DNA of 64,000 nt from Quercus robur. Taxonomy: Eukaryota; Streptophyta; Magnoliopsida; Fagales; Fagaceae. The stretch is taken from assembly GCF_932294415.1 (NCBI RefSeq), contig NC_065535.1, forward strand, positions 7,181,501 to 7,245,500. Direction: 5' to 3'. Numbering within the stretch: the stretch's first letter is position 1; each line of letters starts with the position of its first letter. This document shows, in pieces, positions 1 through 11,326 of the stretch. The position numbers were made by a program, and so were the translations under genes. The notes beneath the pieces were generated by a model. It searched no databases. It was given only the letters and a program-made list of their open reading frames with translations, and had not been told where the DNA came from.

Positions 1-84
1 GTTGAGAATTTGCCCACCCGATCTCTTATGGGTCGGTTGCGGGTTGGGCACAAACCCGACCCCCCCGACCCATGGACACCCCTA
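1..84. mobile_element. Truncated end of a hAT-like MITE
   Basis: The window opens inside a GC-rich repeat built from CCCGACCC/GGGTCGGG words that ends in GGACACCCCTAG. Read inverted, this gives the CTAGGGGTGTCC start typical of plant hAT-type MITEs, and it resembles the ends of the element at 8518-9099. The left end lies outside the window, so no target duplication can be checked. Confidence 0.5.
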
Positions 85-1574
85 GTGAGGAATTATGTTA
101 ATTTATGTTACACATATTATGGCATAAGTGGTCCAAATTAATTGTAGGCTCATATATTTATAAAATAAACATATTAATCTTGGATTAGTCTATTGTTAAA
201 TATATAGATTTACAATTGATTTGGACTTCTTTGGTAATATGTATAACAAATTACATGGTCAGTCAAGAAGAGTAGCACACGTGTGAAGTAATTTATTCTT
301 TTTAAACTGGTGTGATTGATGCCTCTAAGTGGGAAGGGTAGTAAACATCACATGCACCCTTTTTGACTATTGGATGTTTAGTATATTAAAGTAAGTTGTA
401 ATGCAAGTTTGATCTTAATTTAGTAGTGAAAGAATGTTGGTTAATTCTACTTTGGAAGTAGAAGAGCCTTTTTATCTCTTTAAATGAGATAGAGTGAAGG
501 AAACAATAGAAAAACAAATGAAAATATATCGATTGTATTTCCAGTAGATTCTCGATTGGTTGAGGGTCTAACATTTGAAATCTTGTGTGTTTTCTCCAAA
601 ATTGTTATTTGAGGACTCCAAGAGGTTTGATTGTATCTTGAGGATAAGTTTGTAGTTTTAAGGCTTTAACAACTTATTGTGGAGGCAAAAATTGTCTGAG
701 GAAAGTAATTTTATTGTGCCCCTGAGCCATTAAAATTTCCTTATTTGTTCATTAAAATTTATTGTTTCTTTCATTATTTACTCCTTTGATCTACAAACAC
801 TGACTAGTTTTTAATTTATTTATGGTCTTATATATGGTTGAGTTTTTCCTGTGTAGATATATAGTTGAAACAAACTTTACTTTTCAAAAAGACAAATTGA
901 TTCGAATTTTGTAGATTAAGAAAGCATTTCCATTAACAATGTGTACGTAGGAATGGATCCGGTGCACTACCTAAATAGAATATTGTATTGAGTGAAATAA
1001 TTTTAAAGGATTGTAATTAAAAGTTAAAAATTTTAATTTGAATCTCAACTATTGAATAAAAAAAAGATACAAGGTTAAAAAGTGAAAAGATGAAATTTTT
1101 TGTGAGGATGATGGGAAGCAATTGCACTGGATCTGAATCTCACATAAACAGGAAATAAAAATGGTTAATTGCTTGTTTGTTAAACAAAAGATTGTAAGAA
1201 TTATAATACCCCCATGAACTTTTCAAGAATTATAATTCCCATATGAACTTTTCAATTCACATAAAACATGAGAATTAAACCTCTTTCAGGGTTCGATTTT
1301 AGTCTATCAAAAATATCAAAGCCTAAAATCCTTAAACCTTTTTTACTCTAAAAAATTGAAATGATGAAAAACCTATCATACCGTGGTTGATATTGGGGGA
1401 CATATTGTCCTACTACTGAGCTTTGCAATGTTATCAATCATGTCATTCATGATTATGTAAATGGCATGGAGTCTTGTACTCTGGTTTACATACAGCCATC
1501 CCTACATATCATGGTTATTCCATCAACCATCATAGATATTCATGTATACACTTTTCCTTTTTAATATTAATATT
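85..1574. other. AT-rich intergenic DNA, no gene seen
   Basis: No ORF here resembles a protein and short frames are interrupted throughout. The one recognisable item is 708-870, a dispersed repeat that recurs at 8334-8516 (shared words include GATCTACAAACACTG and GAGTTTTTCCTGTGTAGA). A short segment at 1424-1460 (GTCATTCATGATTATGT) recurs at 1862-1880, so the DNA on both sides of the next MITE is itself duplicated. Confidence 0.6.
708..870 (+). repeat. Dispersed repeat, copy 1 (copy 2 at 8334-8516)
   Basis: About 160 bp aligns with 8334-8516 apart from a 22-bp indel and a poly(A) insertion. This copy reads straight through AGTTGAAACAAAC, where copy 2 carries a hAT element, so it is the unoccupied form of that site. 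Its origin is unknown. Confidence 0.7.
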
Positions 1575-1834
1575 AGTGAGTGTTTGGATAGCGTTTTGCG
1601 TTCACGTTTTATGCGTTTGGCTAAAAATTACCTAGGTTTCACGTTACTGTTCACAAACCCCACAAAAAGATGAAAAACGCAAATGAATTATTTTGTACTG
1701 TTTACGTTACTATTTAGCTGAAGCTACAGTACTCTCAGCCCAAAAAATCAGCTAGCTTATAAATTATTTTGATATAGTATTTTCAGTAATAAGTTTTCAA
1801 TTTTCAGCAAAATAAACGCTATCTAAACAGACCT
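1575..1834. mobile_element. hAT-type MITE, 260 bp, with 8-bp TSD
   Basis: The left end AGTGAGTGTTTGGATAGCG and the inverted right end AGGTCTGTTTAGATAGCG form imperfect terminal inverted repeats. The element is flanked on both sides by TTAATATT (1567-1574 and 1835-1842), an exact 8-bp target duplication as expected of hAT transposition. There is no coding capacity. The interior has the repeated GTTACTGTTCA-type words common in plant hAT MITEs. Confidence 0.82.
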
Positions 1835-2499
1835 TTAATATTCTTTGCAACATCGCCAATCTTGTCATTCATGATTATGTTAATTGAAAATTGAAAATTG
1901 AAAACAATAAAAAAGTTACTGTTCATGTGTAGGTTACTGTTCATTTACCTAAATATACTATTCATGTCACATAAACAGTATAAGAGATGCTGGTCTAAAA
2001 AAAAAAAAAAAAAAAAAAGAGCAAACGCAGTAGAATAATTTCTACCCAAACGCATGCGGAGTCTCTGGATTATTAAAGCCAGCTTCCTCTCCATTATCAT
2101 GGTTATTCTAACATATAGATTTACGTACTGCTGGGTACGTACCATTGTTTCTGTACGACCTATAACATGAATGATTAGGGTTTGCTAAAAGTCCTAGGAA
2201 TTGTTTTCGGAGTGCATATATATATATATATATATATAGATATTTATTTATTTTCATAAAATTAAATTCTTAATTATACTTTTAATGATGTTCAACCACG
2301 TGTGCTGCTCTATGTTCACCTGCAGCGTGATTTGCTGTTTTGTATTGTAATATGAAGATTTTGCTGGAGTGATGGTGTCCAGTCAATGTACAATTTTCAA
2401 TGCATGCACAGAAAACTTTTTTTGCTTTTTGACGAGGCACTATATGTATTACAAAATTCATCAATGCATCTTCAACTTAAATTCATTTCTCCATTTTAT

Positions 2500-2620
2500 T
2501 ACATACTCTGTCATTTCAGATGATAGATTTTAAAGATGAAGTAGTACAACTAAGTCTTTCTAGGAATGATGGTATGTCAAGAATTCTGAGGCTACACGTA
2601 TCATCCAAAATGAACAAATA
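2500..2620 (+). repeat. Segmental duplication block, copy 1 (uninterrupted MITE site)
   Basis: The sequence around CATTTCAGATGATAGATTTTAAAGATGA, a few bases at a time, aligns with 21985-22170. In copy 2 a 143-bp MITE sits between TTTCAGATAGTA and AGATTTTAAAG. Similarity continues through AGGAATGATGGTATGTCA. Confidence 0.8.
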
Positions 2621-3684
2621 TATACTGTATAAGGAAAACAATTTAGGTTAGAAGGAAGAGATTAATTTAACAAGGATGTAGTATAAATGTTTAAATTTAC
2701 ACATTCCAATTAAATAATATCACATCAGATTGTTTGACTAAAACATTTGGGCTAGTACAAATATCAAAATCTAGCATTATTTAAATATTAAACAAAACAA
2801 AAAAACTATGAAGGAAAAGTTGTCCCTACGGTCACAACTTTTGATTGGGCAGCTCCTATGATAAACAAGGGATGAAGTGATTGTTTTAGAACAATTTATC
2901 TAACTTTTTGTTAAAATGTTTTTGCTAAACCTATTGTAGATAAAATGTAAAAGCTAAATTATAAAAAATATGAGACTCATTAAGACCCATAAACAGTAAG
3001 AAAAATAAGTAATAAACTAGCTAATAATCAAGATCCAAAAGCATTTAAACTGCATAAATGATGTGTTATGGGGGTGTAAAGTCCGAAAAGTAGGAGTATT
3101 TAAGGTTATGGACCATTTAGCCTGAGTGAATATAGATCTTCTAGCCCAAATAAATCTGCGGGTCATTTAGCCTGGTTTAGGTAAAGGTTATGGATTGTAA
3201 AGTCTGGCTTGTTCATGAGTCTTTCAATCCACTTCGATGTACAAGCGATTTATAAGCCCAACTAAAGTACGGGTTGCGTGAATTCTGGGTTATTTGTGGG
3301 TCATCTAGCCCATTTAGATTTGCAGGTGATTCGCACATCTTAAAGCCTTTTGATTTTATTTCGGGCTTAAAGCCCAATAAAACAAGGTATATAAGCCCCT
3401 TCAAAAAAAAAAAAAAACAAGATATATAAGAGGTTTGTGGGTATAAGACCCATCTTGTGATTGGGTATAAGAAAAATGAGGCCTCAACGAAGTCAAAGAA
3501 TTTTGGATTGGTTGCTTGGAAAGATGTTGAAGTCTAGACTGAGTTATAACTTAGAACCTATAGCTAAAATCTTTCAGTCTGGCCATCAAGGCTTTCTGTG
3601 TCGTTTAACTGAAAATTACTAACACATACTGAGTTTTAATCATTTTACGATGATGGGTATGGATTGTGAATTTGTTTGTTATAA

Positions 3685-3810
3685 AAAGAAAGCAAGCACG
3701 AAAATGAGTTAATGGGCCTGATCCATTCAGCTTCACCAACCATGCAGAGATGCATGTGCCACTGCAACTGCCTAATAGAGATATCTATGTACATCAATTA
3801 GTCTAATGAC
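3685..3810 (+). repeat. Segmental duplication block, copy 1 (lacks the SINE)
   Basis: GATCCATTCAGCTTCACCAA and the following CATGCAGAGATG, then TACATCAATTAG, also occur at 23039-23350. There the two halves are separated by extra sequence that includes a minus-strand SINE. This is the second of several collinear blocks showing that the P450 locus and its upstream flank were duplicated together. Confidence 0.75.
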
Positions 3811-5366
3811 ACAAAATTTTTAATTTTTTTTTTATTATTATTGATGTGATTAATTGGTGGACAAAGTTTTCCTTTAAAGGAATTTCTTCAAACCCATTAC
3901 ATAGCGATTCATAAAACTATTAACATGTATTATTATTTAAACAAAACCCATAAGTCTTTAAATATGTCATATAACTAAAAGTATTGAATGTGTGATTTGA
4001 AACAATTTACAACATTTTTGGTGTTGATAAAAATATAAAATAAAATTTAGGGTTTAATTTTAAAATCACCCCTAAATTATAAGGGAATTTTATAATTTAT
4101 TAAAATATTTAATAAAAGATAACCGCATAACACTATTATGCTTTCTAGGATCCAACTTATCAGGATATGTAAAGTCTATATTTTTAGGTTGGCAACCATG
4201 AACAAATTGTAACATTTAGAACTTAGTTTGTCAAATGGTTTGGTGTAGAAATATTCTGAAACAAGACAAATGAAGTTCAACATAAATAAAGACTTAAGAA
4301 ATTAGAAAAAGATAAGTGCAGAAAAAGACTCACTTATCTCGACTGATTGAGATTCATCTCTTGACCGATTGAGATTTGTGTAGATCTGAAATCTCACTTT
4401 CTTTCTCAACTATTGGATCTAGGGTTTTGATGGATCTTAAAGATATTTAAATTAATGAGAATCCTAGAGCACACTTTTACGTTTTCAAGAGGACAATGTT
4501 TTGTACACAGATTGGAGATTTTCCATACCCTTTTGGAGCTATGGTTAGAAACTTTGTGAAAACAACAAATCCAGTTATAAAGTAAAGTTGCTGCATCAAG
4601 TCAACCACAGTTGATGATCTAAATCTTTGAGTGGAGATCTCAAAATCACAAACTAGAAAGTTTGTGTGCAACAGTTTCACAGTAGAAGAGTTCGTGAATT
4701 TGGAGCTGTGAGTGGTTACGTGAGTAAGTACTATATGACGTAGCAGTAGATTTAAGGTTAAATCTATTGTACAAACTTCTATTCTCTTAGTGAACTGTTG
4801 CTTTGAGAATTGTTTAAGTTAAATTCTCCTTAGGTTTTTTACTTTAAAACCACAGTTTCAAAAGTTTTCCTTAGTCATCATTCTTGGTATTCATGTTATT
4901 TGTGAATGTTTGATATTTGTTTAATTCAAATCTATTGCATAATTAATCACACTAATTAATTGGCTAAGATTTGATAAAATCTGACTCAATTGGGGTCTAA
5001 ATCCCTAATAAGATATATAAAATTATTTAGGCATTCAATAAAAACCCATTTTGTGGCAATGCAGTTTGCTTCATTCAACAATCTTGACACTTTTCATCAA
5101 AAATAAATAAATAAATAACAATCTTGACACTATATATGTTTAATAATTGGTTATATAAAAAGAATAGACACCGTATTCCACCGCATGGATCTGGCTGCTC
5201 AATTCGGTAAACAAATTGATATCTTTTTATTTATAAATAGCCTATAATTGAGGGCTAAATCTATAGATAAATAAAAGATAGGCATGCCTCTCGCCTGAAA
5301 TTTTTATAAGATTTTGGTATGACTCATGAGTCTTGCCGAATTTAGTCAAATTGTTGTTGGAGTGAC

Positions 5367-5376
5367 TTATATATAA
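5367..5376 (+). promoter_or_regulatory. Probable TATA box of the P450 gene
   Basis: TTATATATAA lies 55 nt upstream of the ATG, and the same box at the same spacing is found in the duplicate at 24792-24801. This leaves a short 5' leader of roughly 25-30 nt. The transcription start is inferred from spacing only. Confidence 0.6.
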
Positions 5377-5430
5377 CTTGACTGGGTATTCATATCCATG
5401 CATATTGGATGTCTATCCTCCTGTTGAACC

Positions 5431-7265
5431 ATGGATGCATATCTACAATTTACTGTTGTTGCTGTGTTAGTTTCTTTACTCTTTCTCTATTCATTGCTTG
5501 AAAAGACAAAGAAATGCAGCAACAGCAAAGAGGCTCCTGAACCAGCTGGTGCATGGCCTATAATTGGCCACCTTCACCTTCTTGGTGGTAGTGATCAGCT
5601 TCTCTACCGAACACTAGGAGCAATGGCTGATAAATATGGCTCAGCATTCAATATTCGCCTAGGTAGTCGCCGAGCTTTTGTTGTGAGTAGCTGGGAAGTA
5701 GCAAAGGACTGCTTCACCATCAATGACAAGGCACTAGCTTCACGTCCAACTACAGTAGCTGCAAAGCACATGGGTTACAACTATGCTGTGTTTGGATTTG
5801 CACCCTACAGCTCCTTCTGGCGTGAGATGCGAAAGATTGCAACACTTGAACTTCTCTCAAATCGTCGGCTTGAGATGCTCAAGCATGTTAGGTTCTCTGA
5901 AGTTGAGATTGGGATAAAGGAGCTATACGGTTTATGGGTTCAAAATGGCTCTAGTCCTTTGCTTGTTGATCTTAAACACTGGTTAGAAGAGTTGACATTG
6001 AATGTGGTGGTCAGAATGGTTGCGGGGAAACGTTATTTTGGTTCCTCAGCTGCCTCTGACAGTGGAGAGGCAAGGAGATGTCAAAAAGCAATCAATCAGT
6101 TCTTTCATCTGATTGGCATTTTTGTGGTTTCGGATGCACTTCCATTTCTGCGGTGGTTGGATTTGCAGGGGCATGAAAAGGCAATGAAGAAGACTGCTAA
6201 GGAGTTGGATTCTATATTGGGAGGTTGGCTGGAGGAGCATCGTCAAAGGAGAGTTTCTGGTGAGGTTAAGGCCAACGGTGAGCAAGATTTCATTGATGTC
6301 ATGTTGTCACTTCAGGAAGAAGGTCAACTCTCAAATTTTCGATATGATGCAGACACTAGCATCAAGTCTACTTGCCTGGTATGTTGGATATTATCTTTGT
6401 CATATTTTTATTTAACTTTTGTCATTATTATTTGATGTGTAATTTCATTACTTTAACTAACCATATGACTCATGAATTTGTAATCTAACTGTTTGAAGGT
6501 TTGACTTGTGTTCAGTGTTTCCAGTATATGACCATGTATGTTAATGTAGTCGATCCATTATAATTAGTGCATAAAAAATATGACCTCGCCTATGTAAAAA
6601 TGTATCATAGTTAGCATTTTTATAAAGATTTTATGCAGGCACTTATCCTTGGCGGCAGTGACACTACAGCAGGGACGCTGACTTGGGCCATCTCATTACT
6701 TCTAAACAATCGAAATGTGTTGAAGAAGGCACAGGAAGAATTAGAGCATCATGTTGGAATGTATAGACAAGTTGAAGAAACGGACATAAAAAACCTTGTT
6801 TATCTTCAAGCAATTATCAAGGAAACTCTTCGTTTATATCCAGCTGGTCCACTCTTAGGACCGCGTGAAGCATTAGAAGATTGTAACGTTGATGGCTATA
6901 ATGTTAAAGCTGGCACTCGCTTGGTAGTGAATGTATGGAAGATTCAAAGAGACCCAAGGGTTTGGACCAATCCGTCTAGTTTTCAACCAGAGAGATTTCT
7001 CACAAGCCATGTGAATGTTGATATTAGAGGTCAAAACTTTGAGCTTATTCCTTTTGGGTCTGGCAGAAGATCATGCCCTGGTGTGTCATTTGCCATCCAA
7101 GTCCTTCACTTGACACTTGCTCGTCTACTTCATGCCTTTGAATTTGCAACCCCATTGGATAAGCCTGTTGACATGACTGAAAGCCCTGGTTTAACAATTC
7201 CAAAAGCAACTCCATTGGAGGTTCTTCTTACTCCGTGCCTCCCGGCCAAACTCTATGGCTATTGA
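5431..7265 (+). CDS. Cytochrome P450, CYP82-family-like, two exons
   Basis: This is a haem-thiolate monooxygenase expected on the cytosolic face of the endoplasmic reticulum, using electrons from NADPH-P450 reductase. Exon 1 is 5431-6378 (316 codons), the GT...AG intron is 6379-6638 in phase 0, and exon 2 is 6639-7265, giving 524 residues, normal for plant A-type P450s. Visible parts are an N-terminal hydrophobic anchor (about residues 5-22), a proline hinge with PEPAGAWPIIGHL (about 36-48), the I-helix GGSDTT (321-326), ExxR at E378/R381 in KETLRLYP, PERF (433-436) and the haem loop FGSGRRSCPG with Cys462. The overall pattern and the PKATPLEVLLTP tail fit CYP82, whose members hydroxylate coumarins, alkaloids, flavones or terpenoids; the substrate cannot be told. 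No break was found. A truncated paralogue lies 19 kb downstream in the same orientation. Confidence 0.93.
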
Positions 7266-7299
7266 AGTGTTTGTTGGCAATGTTAGAGAGATGTAAATG

Positions 7300-7305
7300 A
7301 ATAAA
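7300..7305 (+). terminator. Possible poly(A) signal of the P450
   Basis: AATAAA occurs 35 nt after the stop codon and is the first canonical polyadenylation hexamer downstream of it. Cleavage site unknown. Confidence 0.45.
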
Positions 7306-7804
7306 ATAAGATTGAAGTGTTGCTGGCATAAACAGGTTCTTAATTGGACAGATGTAAAAACAAATAATGATGTTCGATCTAGTGGTTTGTACTCTCTGGT
7401 AGTGTGGTGGTTTGTCTCCATGTTTTTAATTAAGTTCATTTACAGTATTTAACACTATATATAAAGTCTTGCTTTGTTTGTGACCCACTGCTTGGATACT
7501 TTCACATTTGAGATCATGTAACAGCTTGGATACTCCCACATTTAAGATATTATCGATGAAAAAACTGAATTGCTTAGAGGTGAAATAGGATAAGAAATCC
7601 TACTACTATTAGGATACTTATATTAAGAGTCCGTTTGGATAAACTGTTTTAGAAAGTGTGTTTTTAAAAATTAGCATTTTTAAAATGTACGTTTTGAAAA
7701 CACAATTTTTTAAAACCATAGATAAGCTTTTGGTAAAACTTACGAGAACATTGAGAATAAGTTTTTTATTTTTTATTTTATTTATTTATTTATTTATTTT
7801 TTAT

Positions 7805-7971
7805 GAGAAATGATATGTCCACAACATTTTTACAACAAATTCTAAGTGGCAGGTTGTTACTGGTTGTTATTGTTGGGGCAAAAAAGTAATCTTAGTGTTA
7901 GTTTCAAATTTGAACCAATAACAACTAACCACCTGTGATTTATTGTAAAAATGTTGTAAACGTAGCATCTC
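7805..7971. mobile_element. Foldback MITE with long terminal inverted repeats
   Basis: The left arm GAGAAATGATATGTCCACAA and the inverted right arm GAGATGCTACGTTTACAACA continue as similar sequence for about 65 bp (ACATTTTTACAA, then AGTTGTTATTGG-like). The 167-bp unit is therefore nearly all stem with a short loop. Such elements are usually grouped with Mutator-like MITEs. Both flanks are TTATTTTTT-like, so a 9-bp duplication is possible but masked by low complexity. Confidence 0.65.
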
Positions 7972-8333
7972 TTATTTTTTTTGGTCAACTGAGCATTTGA
8001 TCTATATTTGTCTAAAATCATTGTTTGAGTGTAAATTACCAAATAGGACATAACTCTAACACCAAAGTACACTCATAAAATAATTTTAGTCAAATTACAA
8101 TCACCCCACTATTCACCAATCTCAATAATAATATGACTTTTCCAAATCAGGCCCTACCATCTATTCTAAACCACAAAAACAAAATAGATTTGAAAAGTTG
8201 AAACCCAAATCACAAATAATGTAGTGAAAAACTAACGGGGGAGGGAGAAAGAAAGAGCTTGCAGCAATGGTGTTCTCTAATTGTGGTGATTGAGCTTGCA
8301 GATGGTGCAATTAAGGCTCTGCCAGTGAGTCTT

Positions 8334-8516
8334 AAAATTTATTGTGCCTCCGAGCCATTAAAATTTATTGTTTCTTTCATTATTTACTCGTTTGATCTAC
8401 AAACACTGCCTAGCTTATAATTTATTTGTTTCTCAAAAAAAAAAAAAAAAAAAAAAGCTTATAACTTATTTATAGGCTTATGGTTGAGTTTTTCCTGTGT
8501 AGATATATGGTTGAAA
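8334..8516 (+). repeat. Dispersed repeat, copy 2
   Basis: Matches 708-870. It ends at the point where the hAT element inserted, in the GTTGAAAC target. Confidence 0.7.
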
Positions 8517-8517
8517 C

Positions 8518-9099
8518 TAGGCCTGTCTACGGGTTGAGTCAGGTTGGTTTTGGACCCAATTCGGACTAGGCCCACCGGCATTAGGTGGAGGGCGGAGGAA
8601 CCCAAAAGCGATCGCTGGCATCAATTGGTCGAGTTGGTTTTGGGTGAGGGTGAGTGTTGGTTGGTTTGGTCGGTCGTCGGGATTTGGAAAAAATGTTGTC
8701 AAGATTTGTGGAAAAAGTTGTTGGAATTTGTAAAATGTCGTCGGAATCTGCAAAATGTTGCTATATTTTGCATTTTTTTTCCTGGATTTTGCATTTTTTT
8801 GCCAAATTTTGCAAATTTTGTTAAAACTTACTGGGATTTGGCTGGATCTGGGTAAATCCCACCAAATCTAGTAGAGATCTCACTGGATCTAGCTTGATTT
8901 TCTTGGATTTTGCTTGATTTTTATATAGCTCAGTTGGGTTAGGGTTGCTCGGGTTTTGGAGAAGCAACCCACCACTTGACCTGCTGTTGTCGGTTCTTGG
9001 AATTGGAAACCTGCCGCCGACTGACTGGAGCTTCAGTTTGGGCTGAAATCGGGCAGGTTGGTCGGTTTTTTAGGCTCCGGTCGGGTCTGAACACCCTTA
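8518..9099. mobile_element. Non-autonomous hAT-like element, 582 bp, perfect 8-bp TSD
   Basis: The ends are TAGGCCTGTCTACGGG and (inverted) TAAGGGTGTTCAGACC, and the element is flanked by GTTGAAAC at 8510-8517 and 9100-9107. The related repeat at 708-870 shows the empty target (AGTTGAAACAAAC). The interior is G-rich on the plus strand with short repeats (TTTTGCATTTTTTT, GGATCTGG, CTTGATTTT) and has no transposase. A 103-codon ORF inside is not conserved-looking and is left out. Confidence 0.82.
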
Positions 9100-9107
9100 G
9101 TTGAAAC

Positions 9108-10570
9108 ACTTTGTCCATATAATATATTTGTATTTTCTTTGTTTAGTTTTTTTTTTTTAAAATTTTTCTTTTCATTGCTTTCTTTTTTAAAATTCTTATA
9201 ATATATTATTTATTATTATAATAATCAATATATTATAAACAATATATATATATATATATATATATAAAATTGTTAAAACAATATATATATTATAAACAAT
9301 ATTATAATTTGTATCATCATATCATTTTTTTTTTCATTTATGCATATTGATGCTTTTCATATATATTTTTAAAATGGTTATTAATCAAGGTAGATAAATA
9401 GTACTAGCTAGGAAACAAGAAAATATTCGTAGTTTAAAAAAGTTAAAGAGAGAAGACCCTATTAATTGCTAATTTGCTAGATGTTTTTGATTTAAAAAAA
9501 AAAAAAAAATATCATTATCATTCTGTATGTCATTGCAAATGAAGTAGCTAGAAGAAGCTATTCAATGCTAGCTAGTTATCAATGCTTTACTGATATTGAG
9601 CCCAAAGTATGTCAAAGTTAGCTCCAAGTTGATTTTTGTAATCATTGCAACAGTGGTGCATACATGATACATGGTTTTTGATGATTCATGTTAAAATATC
9701 CATCTTTTCCTTTTTGTTTGTTGATTCTTATCGAATTTTAAGCAAGAATCTCTTTGCGTGATTTGAAACTGGGGGCCTATAATTATAATATATTATAAAC
9801 GGAAAAAAATCTAAATTTATTGTGAAAATTGGAATAGCCGATTATATATGCATGAAGGGTAAATAACCAAAAAGTGGTCAAAGCATGGTTATTTACTTAT
9901 TTTGCCAAAACCTTTGCAGAGTCTCACGTAAATTTGCACACTTTTGAATGCTTTTATAGATGTTTGCTGAAAAGGGCTAGGCTTATTGGCTTAGTCTTGT
10001 AGTTGTGGGGTACCCTAATGCAAAACCAAGGTGCACCACAGGTCCTTGTACTAGAATAGTTTAAACTGGGCCAGCGTAGTAAGGTTCACTGGAGCAGAAT
10101 AGTTTGATGAAATAAGCACCACATCATTCCAACTGTGGAGCCACATAAATGAAATTTATATGGTTGACAAATATAGATAATAGAGAATATCAACTAGCAC
10201 GCTAAGTAATAATGATAACAGTAATATAAAACAAGAAGCTAGCACATGGAGGGGTGGGTTTGTTGTACAGTTTATACTGTTTACCAACACTAGTTTTGCT
10301 TTGAACTATTTTTTCTATTTGTTTATTTCACAAGGAAAATTTCCAGTTGATAGTTTGCAAATTAAATCCACAACAAATAGGCGTTGAGATATTCTTGAAT
10401 GTGACCGATTTGAACTGATTAATTTGTCGAAGATTTATAATTAATCCTAGAATTTTTAAATCACAAAATGGAAAATAGTATTGGGTTTGGGTTTGGCATA
10501 AGCATCATCGTACCTGACAAATGCTTTAAATTAGTAATTTTGTTACCTCCTATGCATGGCAAGTACAATT
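9108..10570. other. AT-rich intergenic DNA, no gene seen
   Basis: It contains (TA)n-rich sequence at 9240-9300, poly(A)/poly(T) runs at 9149 and 9495, and otherwise unremarkable sequence. 10010-10130 (GGTGCACCACAGGTCC and neighbours) looks like part of a dispersed repeat but was not classified. Confidence 0.5.
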
Positions 10571-10835
10571 GCATTTTCAATAAATACTAGTCAAACTTGC
10601 TCTTGGAAACAAAAAATTATTTTATCAACAATGTTGTTTGTGATTAAAAAATACAATTACTTGTTGTTTGTCCTATTGTATGTATTAATTAACTTTCTTT
10701 TTTTTGCATTTTCAATAAATACTAGTCAAACTTGCTCTTGGAAACAAAAAATTATTTTATCAACAATGTTGTTTGTGATTAAAAAATACAATTACTTGTT
10801 GTTTGTCCTATTGTATGTATTAATTAACTTTCTTT
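10571..10835 (+). repeat. Tandem duplication, 2 copies of about 135 bp
   Basis: The segment beginning GCATTTTCAATAAATACTAG at 10571 is repeated from 10706 with no differences that I can see across about 130 bp. It ends in TTAACTTTCTTTT both times, and a third TTAACTTTCTTT follows a poly(A) run at 10866. Identity this high implies a recent event. A 117-codon ORF across it is simply the repeat read through. Confidence 0.85.
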
Positions 10836-11326
10836 TGTCAAATCAAAAAAAAAAAAAAAAAAAAATTAACTTTCTTTCCGAGTCCAAATGGTTCATTGTT
10901 TTCTTTTAGATGTCTCTTTCATCACATTCACGGGCTATGTTGTTGGGCTAATCTTTGGCACTGTACAAACCACCATCACTTCCTGTTTGAAACTTTTAAC
11001 CATAAGGCCCAATGGCCTTGCAGTAAATCTATCCAATTTACGAAAATAGGTGTTATATTACTTGTATAGATTTTTAGTTGGAAATAACAGCCGTATTCAA
11101 AAGATGTCATTGGCCACCACAAAAAGGAAGAAACCCAAAATAAAAATAAAAATAATGATTATAAAAAAATTCCTTTTTGTTATGCAGAATAAAATAGGTA
11201 CAATTTTTTTTTCTTGATATAATGTGTCACTCCAAAGTATATTGGAGGTTTAGATGTTAGAAAACGTTATGTATGACATTTCATTATCTTGATGACTTAA
11301 AATTCACCTTGTATGTGTGATCAGAT
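10836..11326. other. Sequence upstream of the CACTA transposase, no CACTA end found
   Basis: This should hold the left subterminal repeats and a CACTACAA terminus if the element were complete. Neither the terminus nor the GTGACGAAA subterminal repeat seen at the right end is present, nor was one found further left in the window. The left end has probably been lost or replaced. Confidence 0.5.

Larger units (their letters stand above)
1835..5366. other. Intergenic DNA upstream of the P450, part of an old duplication
   Basis: No gene is supported. Two blocks match the second P450 locus: about 2500-2620 aligns with 21979-22215, and about 3685-3810 aligns with 23020-23355. Between them are a (TA)n tract at 2216-2238, an uncharacterised stretch at 3060-3410 rich in AAGCCCA/GGGTCATTTAGCC words, and 4260-4480 with Sirevirus-LTR-like phrases (CGACTGATTGAGATT) that may be an old LTR fragment. 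Confidence 0.6.
7306..8517. other. Intergenic DNA with MITE fragments
   Basis: No gene seen. 7626-7740 begins like a hAT MITE (GAGTCCGTTTGGATAAACTG) but no matching right end was found. The foldback MITE at 7805-7971 and the dispersed repeat at 8334-8516 account for much of the rest. A poly(A) run lies at 8437-8456. Confidence 0.5.

Noticed and set aside
7626..7740. Possible hAT MITE starting GAGTCCGTTTGGATAAACTG
   Set aside because: No matching right end or target duplication could be found, so it is noted only in the intergenic entry.
8544..8855. 103-codon ORF inside the hAT element
   Set aside because: It lies within a non-autonomous transposon with a G-rich repeat and has no domain; the opposite strand is equally open.
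10556..10909. 117-codon ORF with an internal repeat
   Set aside because: The repeat in the protein is just the 135-bp DNA duplication; hydrophobic, AT-driven reading with no homology signs.
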